Shown: positions 1-6,960 of the stretch, one piece after another
Position numbering within the stretch: the stretch's first letter is position 1
Layout: each line of letters starts with the position of its first letter
NCBI RefSeq assembly: GCF_029240175.1
Contig: NZ_JARBTM010000004.1
Span: forward strand, 62,001-126,000
Length of the DNA stretch: 64,000 nt
Source: Anaerosolibacter sp.
GTDB taxonomy: Bacteria > Bacillota > Clostridia > Peptostreptococcales > Thermotaleaceae
Direction of reading: 5' to 3'
The notes under the pieces: generated by a model
Told to the model about the DNA's origin: nothing
Database searches by the model: none
Seen by the model: the letters and a program-made list of their open reading frames with translations, nothing else
Made by a program: the position numbers and the translations under genes

Positions 1-13
1 TAGAAAAAAAGAA

Positions 14-382
14 ATGTATAACTTAAAGCAAGAAGCTGAAAAGTTAGAGTGTAAGGAAGAACATATAGATGAAATGTTACAAAAAATAGCAGCCGAAGTT
101 ACATGTGGAGATGTGACAAATCAAATAATATGTGCAAGCTTAATGGCTGATTGGGGCACAATAGATGGAATAGAATTATGCGAACCAGATATTAGCTATA
201 TAATTGTTGAGGGACATAGGAAATATTATGTGATTTTTGATTGTCATTTATCTTGCACGCGATATTTCGAAGGTGATTTTCATTATAATGGTAGTTATGA
301 TGTTTGTGTTGGAGCAAGCGTTAGTATTAACTTAATTAATAGTGAACCAACTTTAAGTAATATTGAATTACTAATGAAATAG
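14..382 (+). CDS. unrecognised small acidic protein
   Basis: I do not recognise this 122-residue protein. It has a charged helical N-terminus (about residues 4-30), then a mixed section rich in Cys, Tyr and Asp, with no membrane segment or signal peptide. The frame stays open to the window edge and only an A-rich stretch precedes the ATG at 14, so the true start may lie upstream and the gene may be partial. It points towards the prophage right arm and is followed by a long gene-free stretch. Its place in the element is inferred from position. Confidence 0.5.
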   Translation: MYNLKQEAEKLECKEEHIDEMLQKIAAEVTCGDVTNQIICASLMADWGTIDGIELCEPDISYIIVEGHRKYYVIFDCHLSCTRYFEGDFHYNGSYDVCVGASVSINLINSEPTLSNIELLMK

Positions 383-524
383 TACCATTATGTCAACATC
401 AGATTATTTTTGACCGTAATGACGGTTTAAAACTGACCACCTGTCAGTAAGAAACACCGGACTTTACAAATTGATTATTCCTGAGTTGCTTTATCCAAGA
501 TGAGGAGAGACTATATCTAATTTT

Positions 525-682
525 GTAGGTGGGTTTCCATAATCCATTTTTCTAAGCTTATTAAAACGAGAGACTATCAAGGTTAAATTGATCGAAAAAT
601 CTGACCTTGATAGTCTCTTAATTTTTAAAGAGCTTAGTAGTTAAGAGGGTTATGGATAATTATGGTCTACCAAAAACCCATA
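525..682. repeat. long imperfect inverted repeat (hairpin of about 158 bases)
   Basis: The core is a perfect 15-bp stem: 569-583 (AGAGACTATCAAGGT) pairs with 604-618. Further out CTAAGCT near 552 pairs with AGCTTAG at 631-637, CCATAAT-CCAT around 538-546 pairs with ATGG-ATAATTATGG around 652-665, and GGGTTT near 531-536 pairs with AAACCC near 676-681. Arms of unequal length with small insertions suggest a MITE-like element or structured RNA rather than a simple terminator. Confidence 0.55.
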
Positions 683-964
683 AATTTATTTCACTTCTAT
701 CCAAGCCTACAGGATTATTCGCTTTCCTGAATAATGAGGGCTATGATCATTATGATTCTGTCTAATCTAATCTATTTCAAATAAAGTTGTGGCTATGTAG
801 CATCTGAGCTTTTAGCTTATTTGCTAATGCATCGTTGGTTTTGCTGTTTTTTTATCTGAGATTAACAAAAACTATATTGTTTTTCATACCTCATTCATAT
901 GATTTTCTAAAATCCAAGAATTTAATTTAGCTCTACATTCTTTATTACTGAAAGAATTATTTTT

Positions 965-1006
965 TCGGAAATAGGTATAGTACTATCGGAAATAGGTATA
1001 GTACTA
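965..1006. repeat. 21-bp perfect tandem duplication
   Basis: Bases 965-985 are repeated exactly at 986-1006. Each unit begins TCGGAAATAGG and ends ATAGTACTA. It lies 25 bases beyond the 3' end of the dUTPase gene. It could be a slippage product or a doubled binding site; the sequence alone does not say which. Confidence 0.8.
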
Positions 1007-1030
1007 AATGAAGCACCTAATATTAAATTA

Positions 1031-1459
1031 CTACAAGCCAGTTGATCCAAAGCCACCAGAACCTCGTTCTGAATCTGTTAGCTTTTCGACCTGTTCAACT
1101 TGCACTTTTATGATAGGTTTGATAACCATTTGAGCTATTTTCATTCCCTCAGTTACTATAAATTCATCGGTTCCATGATTTATTATTATTATACCAATTT
1201 CCCCTCTATATCCCTCATCAATAGTTCCAGGGGTATTTAAGACAGTAATCCCATTTTTTAAAGCCAATCCACTTCTAGGACGAATTTGTGCTTCTGTATT
1301 ATGTGGCAGTTGTATTTTTATCCCAGTATGAATCAGCTTGATTTCACCAGGAGTTATAGTGGTATTATCGATTGAAAATAAATCAAGTCCGGCATCTCCT
1401 GGATGCGCATAGCTAGGTAATTGAGCTTTTTCATTAATCTTCTCAATATATAGTTTCAT
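1031..1459 (-). CDS. dut: dUTP diphosphatase (dUTPase)
   Basis: Hydrolyses dUTP to dUMP and pyrophosphate, keeping uracil out of DNA and supplying the thymidylate precursor. At 142 residues it has the normal length of the trimeric family and all five motifs: [10 protein letters not shown] (20-29), [11 protein letters not shown] (60-70), [13 protein letters not shown] (78-90, catalytic Asp81), the KIAQMV region (107-112) and the glycine-rich [10 protein letters not shown] tail (132-141) that closes over the nucleotide. It starts 4 bases after the stop of the dUTPase-superfamily gene at 1464, so both are probably co-transcribed in the leftward arm. Prophage dUTPases can also have regulatory roles, but nothing here shows that. 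Confidence 0.95.
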   Translation of the reverse strand: MKLYIEKINEKAQLPSYAHPGDAGLDLFSIDNTTITPGEIKLIHTGIKIQLPHNTEAQIRPRSGLALKNGITVLNTPGTIDEGYRGEIGIIIINHGTDEFIVTEGMKIAQMVIKPIIKVQVEQVEKLTDSERGSGGFGSTGL

Positions 1460-1463
1460 ACTT

Positions 1464-2288
1464 TTATTCTCCCTTCAGATAGTTTTTTATTATTTCTTCA
1501 ATTGAAGTGATAATTGGACTAACAAATCCTACTAAAGCAATAATATAAGGCATATATTTGTCATCTAGTTTGTTTTTATAACTTAGATAAACGAAAACAC
1601 TCACAATAGCAATACTTAAGGCAATCGATATAAACTTAAGAATAAGGAAATGACCGGAGCGGTCTCTATTCTTGACATAATTTTTTACTATATCAATTAA
1701 TGACTGTTTATTAGTCCGCCATGGTTGATTCTTCCACTCTTCAATTTTTGAAATTATAGCATCTTTTGTTTCTTCAGGCAAGTCATATTTAAACTCTGTG
1801 ATGTTCATATTTGTAATATCACTTCTAAACGGTTGATTGTCATGCAATAATTTTGTAGAGCTTGGCATTTTATGAAGCATAATTGAGGCAAAAGTTTCTC
1901 CAACAGAAATATATTGATCTTGCTTTGAATGATTATGAACTGCGATTAACGATGTGCCAAAGAATAAAGGGTCTAAGGTAGTTCCAATATGTGATAATCC
2001 TTTAGAAACTAATTTGACTTTGGAATGATATGTACCACATATGTCTTTAGTAACAAAGATACTCTCTTCAGTTTGTATTAAAGCAGTTTCACCAGCAGGT
2101 ATTTGTATTTTGCCTTTTTCGTTAATGAGAAGCTCATTTTCTGAAGCGGAAAATGCATACATGCTAGCTGTTAGATTATAGGTAGAACCTTTTAAATTTT
2201 CAACATAAAAAGGATAGATGAAAATTTTCTTGCCTAGCAAACTTTTAATCTGTCTATCGCATAACACTCCAGTCTTTAACCATGGCAT
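1464..2288 (-). CDS. membrane-anchored dCTP-deaminase/dUTPase-superfamily protein
   Basis: 274 residues. Residues 1-165 follow the dCTP deaminase fold: the stretch around 88-122 aligns with the deaminase core, with an LDPLFFGT segment (105-112) in place of the usual IDPG-x-x-G. The position of the catalytic Glu is Ala116 (SLIAVHN) and the Arg-Ser-Ser signature is HSK, so deaminase activity is doubtful. Two hydrophobic segments (about 214-236 and 245-263) should place it in the membrane with the nucleotide-binding domain in the cytoplasm. The ATG at 2288 follows AAAGGA on the minus strand. A nucleotide-sensing or scaffold role is inference. It lies just upstream of dut. Confidence 0.65.
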   Translation of the reverse strand: MPWLKTGVLCDRQIKSLLGKKIFIYPFYVENLKGSTYNLTASMYAFSASENELLINEKGKIQIPAGETALIQTEESIFVTKDICGTYHSKVKLVSKGLSHIGTTLDPLFFGTSLIAVHNHSKQDQYISVGETFASIMLHKMPSSTKLLHDNQPFRSDITNMNITEFKYDLPEETKDAIISKIEEWKNQPWRTNKQSLIDIVKNYVKNRDRSGHFLILKFISIALSIAIVSVFVYLSYKNKLDDKYMPYIIALVGFVSPIITSIEEIIKNYLKGE

Positions 2289-2485
2289 GGTATCACAATC
2301 CTTTCATTCTAATTAATACTTTCAGTAGATAAATAGGTGAATACAAACATCTAGGGTATATTAGGGAAACACATAACCTACAAATTTTAGTATGAATTTG
2401 TAAAAAGACTGTTTGTTAGGCTAGTGCTAATAATTCATTTAAAATTATATATGCAAAAGGTACTAAAATCTTGAGAAATATGTCG

Positions 2486-2515
2486 AAAAATAAAAAAAGA
2501 CCAATTCTGGTCTTT
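2486..2515 (-). terminator. rho-independent terminator, leftward
   Basis: On the minus strand AAAGACCA and TGGTCTTT (2508-2515 and 2496-2503) form an 8-bp stem with a 4-base loop, followed by a run of T. It overlaps the stop codon of the repressor-like remnant by 2 bases. Confidence 0.75.
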
Positions 2516-2610
2516 AATCCTTTTTCTTCAATGTCCCATCTGGATTATATTTCTTCTTCAATAACCCAATATACTCTTCAACCTTAGCAATATTTTCATC
2601 TAATAGGTAT
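2514..2610 (-). pseudogene. 3' remnant of a second cI-like repressor gene
   Basis: The minus strand encodes a C-terminal tail ending KKKYNPDGTLKKKD before the TAA at 2514-2516. The complete repressor at 4582-4962 ends KQKYNPDGTLKKKD, and the preceding residues (DENIAKVEEYIGLL versus EEDISKVEEYIELL) also match. Only about 30 residues remain; no start or HTH part lies upstream. It is best read as the leftover tail of a duplicated or recombined repressor gene, replaced by the accessory genes now found at 2634-4485. Confidence 0.8.
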
Positions 2611-2633
2611 AAGACTACGCCGGATATAAAAAA

Positions 2634-3146
2634 TCAAAAATTATAGGTATCTTTGACTCTTTTCGAATTAATAAGATACGCATACCATACCCCGGAATAT
2701 GCAAGTGATTGTAAGACATTCTTTGTTCCAACTTTAGTTAAAACTTCTTTACTAGCTTCGGGGGACAATTTGTATGCTATTGCTACTCCATAAATTACAT
2801 CAGCAAGAACCCCAGAATTAATTAATAAAAAGTTATCTAAGCAAGTAATTAAAATCTTTAATATTAGAAAAATTTTTACGATCTTCAATGAATTTGATTT
2901 TAATCTGAACAGCAATATCCCAGCATAAATGCCTAGAATAGCAATTAGAGTGGTTAAAACAATAGCAAGTATCCCATAAGTTGTAAACTTTGGATATTGC
3001 TCACCTAGCAAATTGATCCTATTTAGAATCCAAGAAATTTTCATAAATGAACTTATAGGGTAGATAATTATAAGAGTTGCGATAAACAATAGTAGCCATC
3101 CGCCAACCTTCTTTTTATTTTTATTTATTGTTGAAGTGTCATTCAT
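2634..3146 (-). CDS. DUF2569 family membrane protein
   Basis: 170 residues with a short charged N-terminus, a GGWLLLF motif opening the first hydrophobic segment (about 15-34), three more segments (about 57-80, 86-108 and 143-160) and a C-terminal WYAYLINSKRVKDTY motif. The GGWLL start and the Y-x-x-SKRVK-T-F-like end are typical of DUF2569 membrane proteins, whose function is unknown. The ATG at 3146 has AGGAGG 8 bases upstream. It sits between a repressor remnant and the nuclease module, in the place where temperate phages carry accessory genes. Confidence 0.7.
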   Translation of the reverse strand: MNDTSTINKNKKKVGGWLLLFIATLIIIYPISSFMKISWILNRINLLGEQYPKFTTYGILAIVLTTLIAILGIYAGILLFRLKSNSLKIVKIFLILKILITCLDNFLLINSGVLADVIYGVAIAYKLSPEASKEVLTKVGTKNVLQSLAYSGVWYAYLINSKRVKDTYNF

Positions 3147-3340
3147 AGATCATTCCTCCTGATGTCAAATAAAATCCTTTAAAGTATTTTCTACATGAAC
3201 TTCACACCTATGATAGATAAATTATTACTGGTTATTTTATATATAAAATACCTGGTTCATCGATATTGTTATTTAGATCTAAATATACATATCCCTTTTT
3301 ATGAACGCATTTTCATGTACATTTGATAGAAAAGCAAAAT

Positions 3341-3940
3341 TTATAGATTTGAGCAATCAGAAGCAAATACTAAGAATTTTTTTCCAAGATCATTTTTTGA
3401 ATAAATCAAATTAGTGAGAGGGCTGTCCTGTAAGCCACTAAAAGTAAAAGCATTAAAGAAGTTTTCATCGATAAGGTTATGTGATGCCAATCGCTTTAAA
3501 GATTGTTTCACAAAACCAGAATTGATATTTTTAGTCTCAAAATATTCAATAAGTGGAGATTCAAAGCTCTCTAAATCAAATGTAGTACTATAGATTTTAT
3601 GAAGAACAGTTAAGTCAAAAACAGTTAGATCGGATAGAGTCCGTAAAAAATTATCTTTATACTCAAATTCAAGAAAATCTGTAGCTAAATGAATTACGAC
3701 ATTTTTCCATGATTCAAGTTTTTCAATATTAGCTTCCCTTGAAACTTCATCAACGATTTTGAAAAAATATCTTTGAAGTTCAGGACGTTCGCCAATGGTG
3801 GTTAGATTTTGATTACTCTTATTTAGCTTATCAAAAAAAATTTCAACATTCGATTTTTTAAATATTGAATATCCTGAAAGAACAATATTGAATACATCTA
3901 GGCCTAAACCAGTTAAGGTTGAAAGAAAATCTAAGTTCAA
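3341..3940 (-). CDS. Abi-like helical protein, partner of the nuclease
   Basis: 199 residues, mostly helical, no clear catalytic motif. It starts with TTG at 3940, 7 bases after AGGAGG. The middle (about 77-118, with WKNVVIHLATDF and LSDLTVFDLTVLHKIY) and the C-terminus (about 143-197, LKRLASHNLIDE then LGKKFLVFASD) resemble the helical plus winged-helix layout of DUF4393/Abi-alpha-type proteins. This is my pattern reading and not a firm family match. It lies 38 bases downstream of the BglII-like nuclease gene in the same direction, so it may be its sensor, immunity or regulatory partner. Confidence 0.45.
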   Translation of the reverse strand: MNLDFLSTLTGLGLDVFNIVLSGYSIFKKSNVEIFFDKLNKSNQNLTTIGERPELQRYFFKIVDEVSREANIEKLESWKNVVIHLATDFLEFEYKDNFLRTLSDLTVFDLTVLHKIYSTTFDLESFESPLIEYFETKNINSGFVKQSLKRLASHNLIDENFFNAFTFSGLQDSPLTNLIYSKNDLGKKFLVFASDCSNL

Positions 3941-3978
3941 AGTTATTCCTCCTAAATGAAATTTGTTTTTGAAAGTGT

Positions 3979-4485
3979 TTAAATATCTATACCAATCACA
4001 TAAATAGGTATCTGAATAGCACTTTTAAAATGAGGAAGATATCTGACTACTCGCTCATAAGATAAAGAGCCTGTCCAGTTTTGTTCATGACGCTTTTTCA
4101 TATGAGACTGAAAGCTCTTCGTAGTAACAATATAAATACCAACATCGATCTTATCAAGTCCAGAATATGAAGCAACCTGAAATTTTAATAGATCTATACC
4201 AATGAAAGAAGGATGACCAAATGCTACCTCAATTCCAATACGATCTTTTAAGAAGTCCATCTTTGCTGAAGGATCACCCGGTTCATCAAATACTGGAGGT
4301 TGACTTTCCCAACCTTTACTTACAAATTTCTCTTCTAATAGAGCATTAAATCCAGGTCTAGAAAGCTCACTAATGTTTATAGATGTAGATGTTAAGATAT
4401 CTTCCACTTCTTGTTTCAATGATAATTTACTATTCAATACTTGTTCAGCAAAGCGATATGAATATTTGTTTAACCTTAATGTCAT
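3979..4485 (-). CDS. BglII/BstYI-like restriction endonuclease
   Basis: 168 residues, close in layout to the PD-(D/E)xK nucleases of the BglII/BstYI family. The signature is KMDFLKDRIGIEVAFG: Asp77 and Glu86 are 9 residues apart, as are the catalytic Asp84 and Glu93 of BglII. The BglII Gln95 position is Ala88 here. The following FIGIDLLKFQ and IDVGIYIV segments fit the core strands. BglII-type enzymes cut short palindromic sites. No methyltransferase is adjacent; the nearest is the C5 enzyme at 11707. The ATG at 4485 is preceded by a G-rich stretch in place of a clean AGGAGG. Family fairly sure, specificity unknown. Confidence 0.65.
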   Translation of the reverse strand: MTLRLNKYSYRFAEQVLNSKLSLKQEVEDILTSTSINISELSRPGFNALLEEKFVSKGWESQPPVFDEPGDPSAKMDFLKDRIGIEVAFGHPSFIGIDLLKFQVASYSGLDKIDVGIYIVTTKSFQSHMKKRHEQNWTGSLSYERVVRYLPHFKSAIQIPIYVIGIDI

Positions 4486-4547
4486 AATCCCCCACCCCTA
4501 ATAATTACATGAAATACTATTATTAGAAAAATTTTCTATTATTGAGT

Positions 4548-4576
4548 AAAAATAATATAGCAGCTAGCTGCTATAT
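4548..4576 (-). terminator. terminator of the repressor gene
   Basis: ATATAGCAG and CTGCTATAT (4555-4563 and 4568-4576) form a 9-bp stem with a CTAG loop. On the minus strand the stem is followed by ATTATTTTTAC. It lies 5 bases past the repressor stop codon. Confidence 0.75.
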
Positions 4577-4581
4577 CTTAG

Positions 4582-4962
4582 TTAATCTTTCTTCTTCAAA
4601 GTTCCATCTGGATTATACTTCTGCTTCAGCAATTCAATATATTCTTCAACTTTTGAGATATCCTCTTCTGATAGCCCGCCAACATCTAAGTTATGGTAGG
4701 CCTTGGTAGCGAAGCCATACTTTTTTTCTACAGACTCTTTCTCAAAATTTTGATCTCTATAGTTAGTTCTTCCGAGGAGGTAGTCGGTCGACGTGCCCAA
4801 AGCAGCGGCAATTTTTACGATGATGTCAGCTTTAGGTTCTCTCAAATCACTTTCATATCTTGAGAGAGTTGCCTCAGTAGTTCCAGCTTTATCAGCCAAC
4901 TCTTTCTGTGTCATATTTAATTCCTTACGAAGCTTTAATATTCTATTACCGATACTTTCCAT
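4582..4962 (-). CDS. cI-like XRE-family repressor
   Basis: 126 residues. An XRE helix-turn-helix domain covers about residues 6-63 (TQKELADKAGTTEATLSRYE, then TSTDYLLGR), followed by a short helical dimerisation tail. There is no LexA-like peptidase domain, so induction is not by RecA-driven self-cleavage of the lambda type. AAGGAGGTG lies just upstream of the ATG at 4962. It diverges from the Cro-like gene at 5104 and faces the TACC-N4-GGTA operators at 5046-5087, which it probably binds to keep the rightward promoter off. A remnant of a similar gene lies at 2514-2610. Confidence 0.85.
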   Translation of the reverse strand: MESIGNRILKLRKELNMTQKELADKAGTTEATLSRYESDLREPKADIIVKIAAALGTSTDYLLGRTNYRDQNFEKESVEKKYGFATKAYHNLDVGGLSEEDISKVEEYIELLKQKYNPDGTLKKKD

Positions 4963-5039
4963 TTGGACACCTCCTTACCAATATTATAAGTCATAGGTAG
5001 AAAAAGAAAATAAAACTTACCAAAAATACAAAAATATTA

Positions 5040-5087
5040 TTGCTTATTACCAAATGGTATGCTAATATAAAATTACCAAATGGTAAT
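5040..5087 (+). promoter_or_regulatory. rightward early promoter with two repressor operators
   Basis: A -35 box TTGCTT (5040-5045) and a -10 box TAATAT (5063-5068) are separated by 17 bases. One operator, ATTACCAAATGGTATG (5046-5061), fills the spacer and the second, ATTACCAAATGGTAAT (5072-5087), covers the expected start site. Both have TACC and GGTA half-sites around AAAT, with 26 bases between centres. Weaker half-sites occur near 5017-5029 and 4974-4980. A TATAAT on the minus strand at 4983-4988 may be the -10 box of the repressor promoter. This is the lysis/lysogeny control region. Confidence 0.8.
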
Positions 5088-5103
5088 AAGCGAGGTGAGA
5101 AAA

Positions 5104-5340
5104 ATGAATCCTAATAAGCTAAAGGGCATGAGAATTGAAAAGGGATATACACAGGAGGAATTAGCAGCAAAGATGGGTATATCCTTAAAAACCTACAACC
5201 GAAAAGAACTAGGCATGATTGAATTTAGTCGAAAAGAGATATCAAACTTAGCTGAAGAATTAAACTTATCAATAGATAAAGTGAATGAAATTTTTTTTGA
5301 CAACAAACTTACCAAACGTATAAGTGAACAAATAGCATAG
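5104..5340 (+). CDS. Cro-like XRE regulator
   Basis: 78 residues forming a single XRE-type helix-turn-helix domain (MRIEKGYTQEELAAKMGISL, residues 9-28, then KTYNRKELG). The ATG at 5104 is chosen because GAGGTGA ends 6 bases upstream; a longer frame from 5080 would begin inside the operator. It is the first gene of the rightward early operon and divergent from the cI-like repressor, the usual position of Cro. It probably binds the same operators and shuts down repressor synthesis. That role follows from position and family. Confidence 0.8.
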   Translation: MNPNKLKGMRIEKGYTQEELAAKMGISLKTYNRKELGMIEFSRKEISNLAEELNLSIDKVNEIFFDNKLTKRISEQIA

Positions 5341-5349
5341 GAGGTGAAG

Positions 5350-5505
5350 ATGATGCCAAGATTACCTGACCCAAAGCTGGTTCTTGTGAAAGTAGAACCG
5401 GATGAGGACAACGAGCAACGAATGAGAGATTTTAAATCAATTCTAAGAAAGGCCGTACGCTTAAGACATACGGCAGAAATGAAAAAAGAGAAAGAGATTG
5501 GGTAG
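5350..5505 (+). CDS. small basic/acidic phage protein
   Basis: 51 residues starting MMPRLPDPK. The ATG at 5350 has GAGGTGA directly upstream; a second ATG at 5353 is equally usable. The middle is acidic and the C-terminal half is a basic helix. No family recognised. It lies 9 bases after the Cro-like gene and its stop overlaps the ribosome binding site of the next small frame, as in tight phage early operons. Confidence 0.6.
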   Translation: MMPRLPDPKLVLVKVEPDEDNEQRMRDFKSILRKAVRLRHTAEMKKEKEIG

Positions 5506-5517
5506 GAGGTGCCCTAT

Positions 5518-5613
5518 GTGGCTAAGACACCCAGGAAGATAAGACTGTATATATTCATAGGTAAGGTTAGGGATCTGAAAAGGGATTTAGAAAAGACGAT
5601 CAAGGTAAGTTGA
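5518..5613 (+). CDS. very small basic protein
   Basis: A 31-residue frame from GTG at 5518, preceded by AGGAGG at 5505-5510 with a 7-base gap. It encodes a Lys/Arg-rich helix (VAKTPRKIRLYIFIGKVRD). The ribosome binding site is better than chance would give, but an ATG at 5516 in another frame makes only 8 residues, so the GTG start is a choice. No function can be given. Confidence 0.4.
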   Translation: MAKTPRKIRLYIFIGKVRDLKRDLEKTIKVS

Positions 5614-5723
5614 TTTCTAATCTAAGTATAGCAATAAAGGCTGATATAACTCTATAGATGGGTAATACAGTTAGTTTTAAATATCAAGACATCCATAACA
5701 AATAAAAGGAGGTGAGAGAAAAA

Positions 5724-6245
5724 ATGTGTTTCGTAGAACTTATAAGGACCACCCGGATCCAGAATGGTTTATCTCAAGTAGAAATAGCAAGTCAAGTTGG
5801 GGTAACCCAGGCAGCATGGTCTAAGTATGAGAGTAAAGAAAGAAGAATACCTGATGATATAGCACAGAAGGTAGCAGAGATATTCCATAGCCCTAGACTG
5901 ATAAATGAATACTTGTATGAAAAAAGGGCAGAGTTTTTCAACGTACCAATTCTGGACAATGTAGATGATAACGTAATTGTTGTACTAGATACAGTAATCG
6001 AAGAAGCTGCAGAGCTCATAAAGCATTCACAACAGCTCAAAAGGTTATTAAAGAATAAGAAGTCAGGTGATCAGATTCCTAAACATGATTGGGAAGAAAT
6101 CATGAAGGCAGAAGAACAGATAGCAGATTTAATACCAGCAATAAAGCTGAACTTTGTGGTCATGGTTGAGAAGTTTGGAATGGATATCAAATCCTTGGAA
6201 GATAGGTTAAACAGAAAACTGAAAATGAAAGGTTACAAACGATAG
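5724..6245 (+). CDS. XRE-family regulator with helical C-terminal domain
   Basis: 173 residues from ATG 5724, after AAAGGAGGTGAG; the GTG at 5712 would overlap that site and is less likely. Residues 4-58 are an XRE helix-turn-helix (LSQVEIASQVGVTQAAWSKY). The remaining 110 residues are helical and acidic, with repeated Leu/Ile spacing that suggests a dimerisation or partner domain. It is the third HTH protein near the control region, within the early operon. It may be an antirepressor-like or second-stage regulator; the sequence does not show which. Confidence 0.65.
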   Translation: MCFVELIRTTRIQNGLSQVEIASQVGVTQAAWSKYESKERRIPDDIAQKVAEIFHSPRLINEYLYEKRAEFFNVPILDNVDDNVIVVLDTVIEEAAELIKHSQQLKRLLKNKKSGDQIPKHDWEEIMKAEEQIADLIPAIKLNFVVMVEKFGMDIKSLEDRLNRKLKMKGYKR

Positions 6246-6255
6246 GAGGTTTACA

Positions 6256-6474
6256 ATGAGTAGATTATGTAACGAATGCAGAAACCTATGGCCTGAAACC
6301 TTCGGCTGTAATATATGCCCGGTATGTCAGACTAACCCAAGCAACAATCACATTGTAAGTCCGATAGCTCATGAGAGAGATGGTATAAATAATTATCTAA
6401 GAAGTAAAAGGGAAGCACATAAGGAGTCAAAAAAGAAAGATGACTACCACATGCAGCTGTCACTGCTCGGATAG
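6256..6474 (+). CDS. zinc-ribbon small protein
   Basis: 72 residues. Cys5 and Cys8 (LCNECRN), then Cys18, Cys21 and Cys24 (CNICPVC), form a likely zinc-binding knuckle pair; the C-terminal half is charged. AGGAGG precedes the ATG by 7 bases and the gene follows the XRE regulator by 10 bases, so they are co-transcribed. Such small zinc proteins are common in phage early regions and often bind nucleic acids or host proteins. No specific family recognised. Confidence 0.6.
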   Translation: MSRLCNECRNLWPETFGCNICPVCQTNPSNNHIVSPIAHERDGINNYLRSKREAHKESKKKDDYHMQLSLLG

Positions 6475-6549
6475 TCGCCGTTCAAAAAATAATTTTGTGT
6501 AAGTTCAGTATATCAGATGAAAAATGGTAAATCAAGGAGGTCATTCACA

Positions 6550-6771
6550 ATGAAAGATTGTGTAATTACATATATGAATAATTCAATTCAAGAAAATAAC
6601 AAGGGTATAGCAGCCTGTGATTATTGTAATGGAGGAATATTACCAGGAGAGAAGATAAAATTGTGCGGTGATGGGGCTATTGTTCATATGGACTGTGTAA
6701 TTGATTATGCAGTGGAGCAACTGACACCCATAATGATGAAAATCGAAGAAGCAATTGGTAAGCCAGCATAG
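6550..6771 (+). CDS. small zinc-binding protein
   Basis: 73 residues from ATG 6550, 8 bases after AAGGAGG; a longer frame from 6517 has no ribosome binding site. Cys23 and Cys26 (ACDYCNGG) with Cys39, His46 and Cys49 look like a zinc site of the type CxxC...C...HxxC. The rest is helical. No family recognised. It belongs to the run of small early genes between the XRE regulator and the metallopeptidase. Confidence 0.55.
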   Translation: MKDCVITYMNNSIQENNKGIAACDYCNGGILPGEKIKLCGDGAIVHMDCVIDYAVEQLTPIMMKIEEAIGKPA

Positions 6772-6906
6772 TAGGAGAATTTAATGTTAGGCTAATGCAA
6801 ACGTAGAGAGATGTAGCCGCCACAAAAATGGCAGTTCTGAGGATATAGCTTAAAAATAGCACTTATAACAGGAAATTTGCTGATATAGGCATAGCATATT
6901 AAAGCA

Positions 6907-6935
6907 AGGAAGGGTTAAATTCAAATGCCCTTCCT
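6907..6935. other. hairpin upstream of the metallopeptidase gene
   Basis: AGGAAGGG (6907-6914) and CCCTTCCT (6928-6935) form an 8-bp stem with a 13-base loop. No T-run follows, so a terminator is unlikely. It may shape the leader of the gene at 6961. The rest of 6772-6960 contains no gene that I can support. Confidence 0.35.
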
Positions 6936-6960
6936 GTGAGTTATAAAGGGAGGAAGAGAT

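Larger units (their letters stand above)
383..1030. other. gene-free stretch with repeat structures and possible IS debris
   Basis: I see no convincing gene here. Around 415-445 the bases TTTAAAACTGACCA resemble the end repeats of IS21-family elements, but no transposase frame follows, so at most this is a remnant. A long imperfect inverted repeat (525-682) and a 21-base tandem duplication (965-1006) are listed separately. About 690-760 gives a short open stretch in one forward frame that ends quickly and looks like decay. Confidence 0.4.

Noticed and set aside
398-520. IS21-family insertion sequence
   Set aside because: Only a short end-like motif is visible, with no istA or istB frame or matching second end.
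4793-4996. Forward frame opposite the repressor
   Set aside because: Antisense reading of the clear XRE repressor gene, no ribosome binding site.
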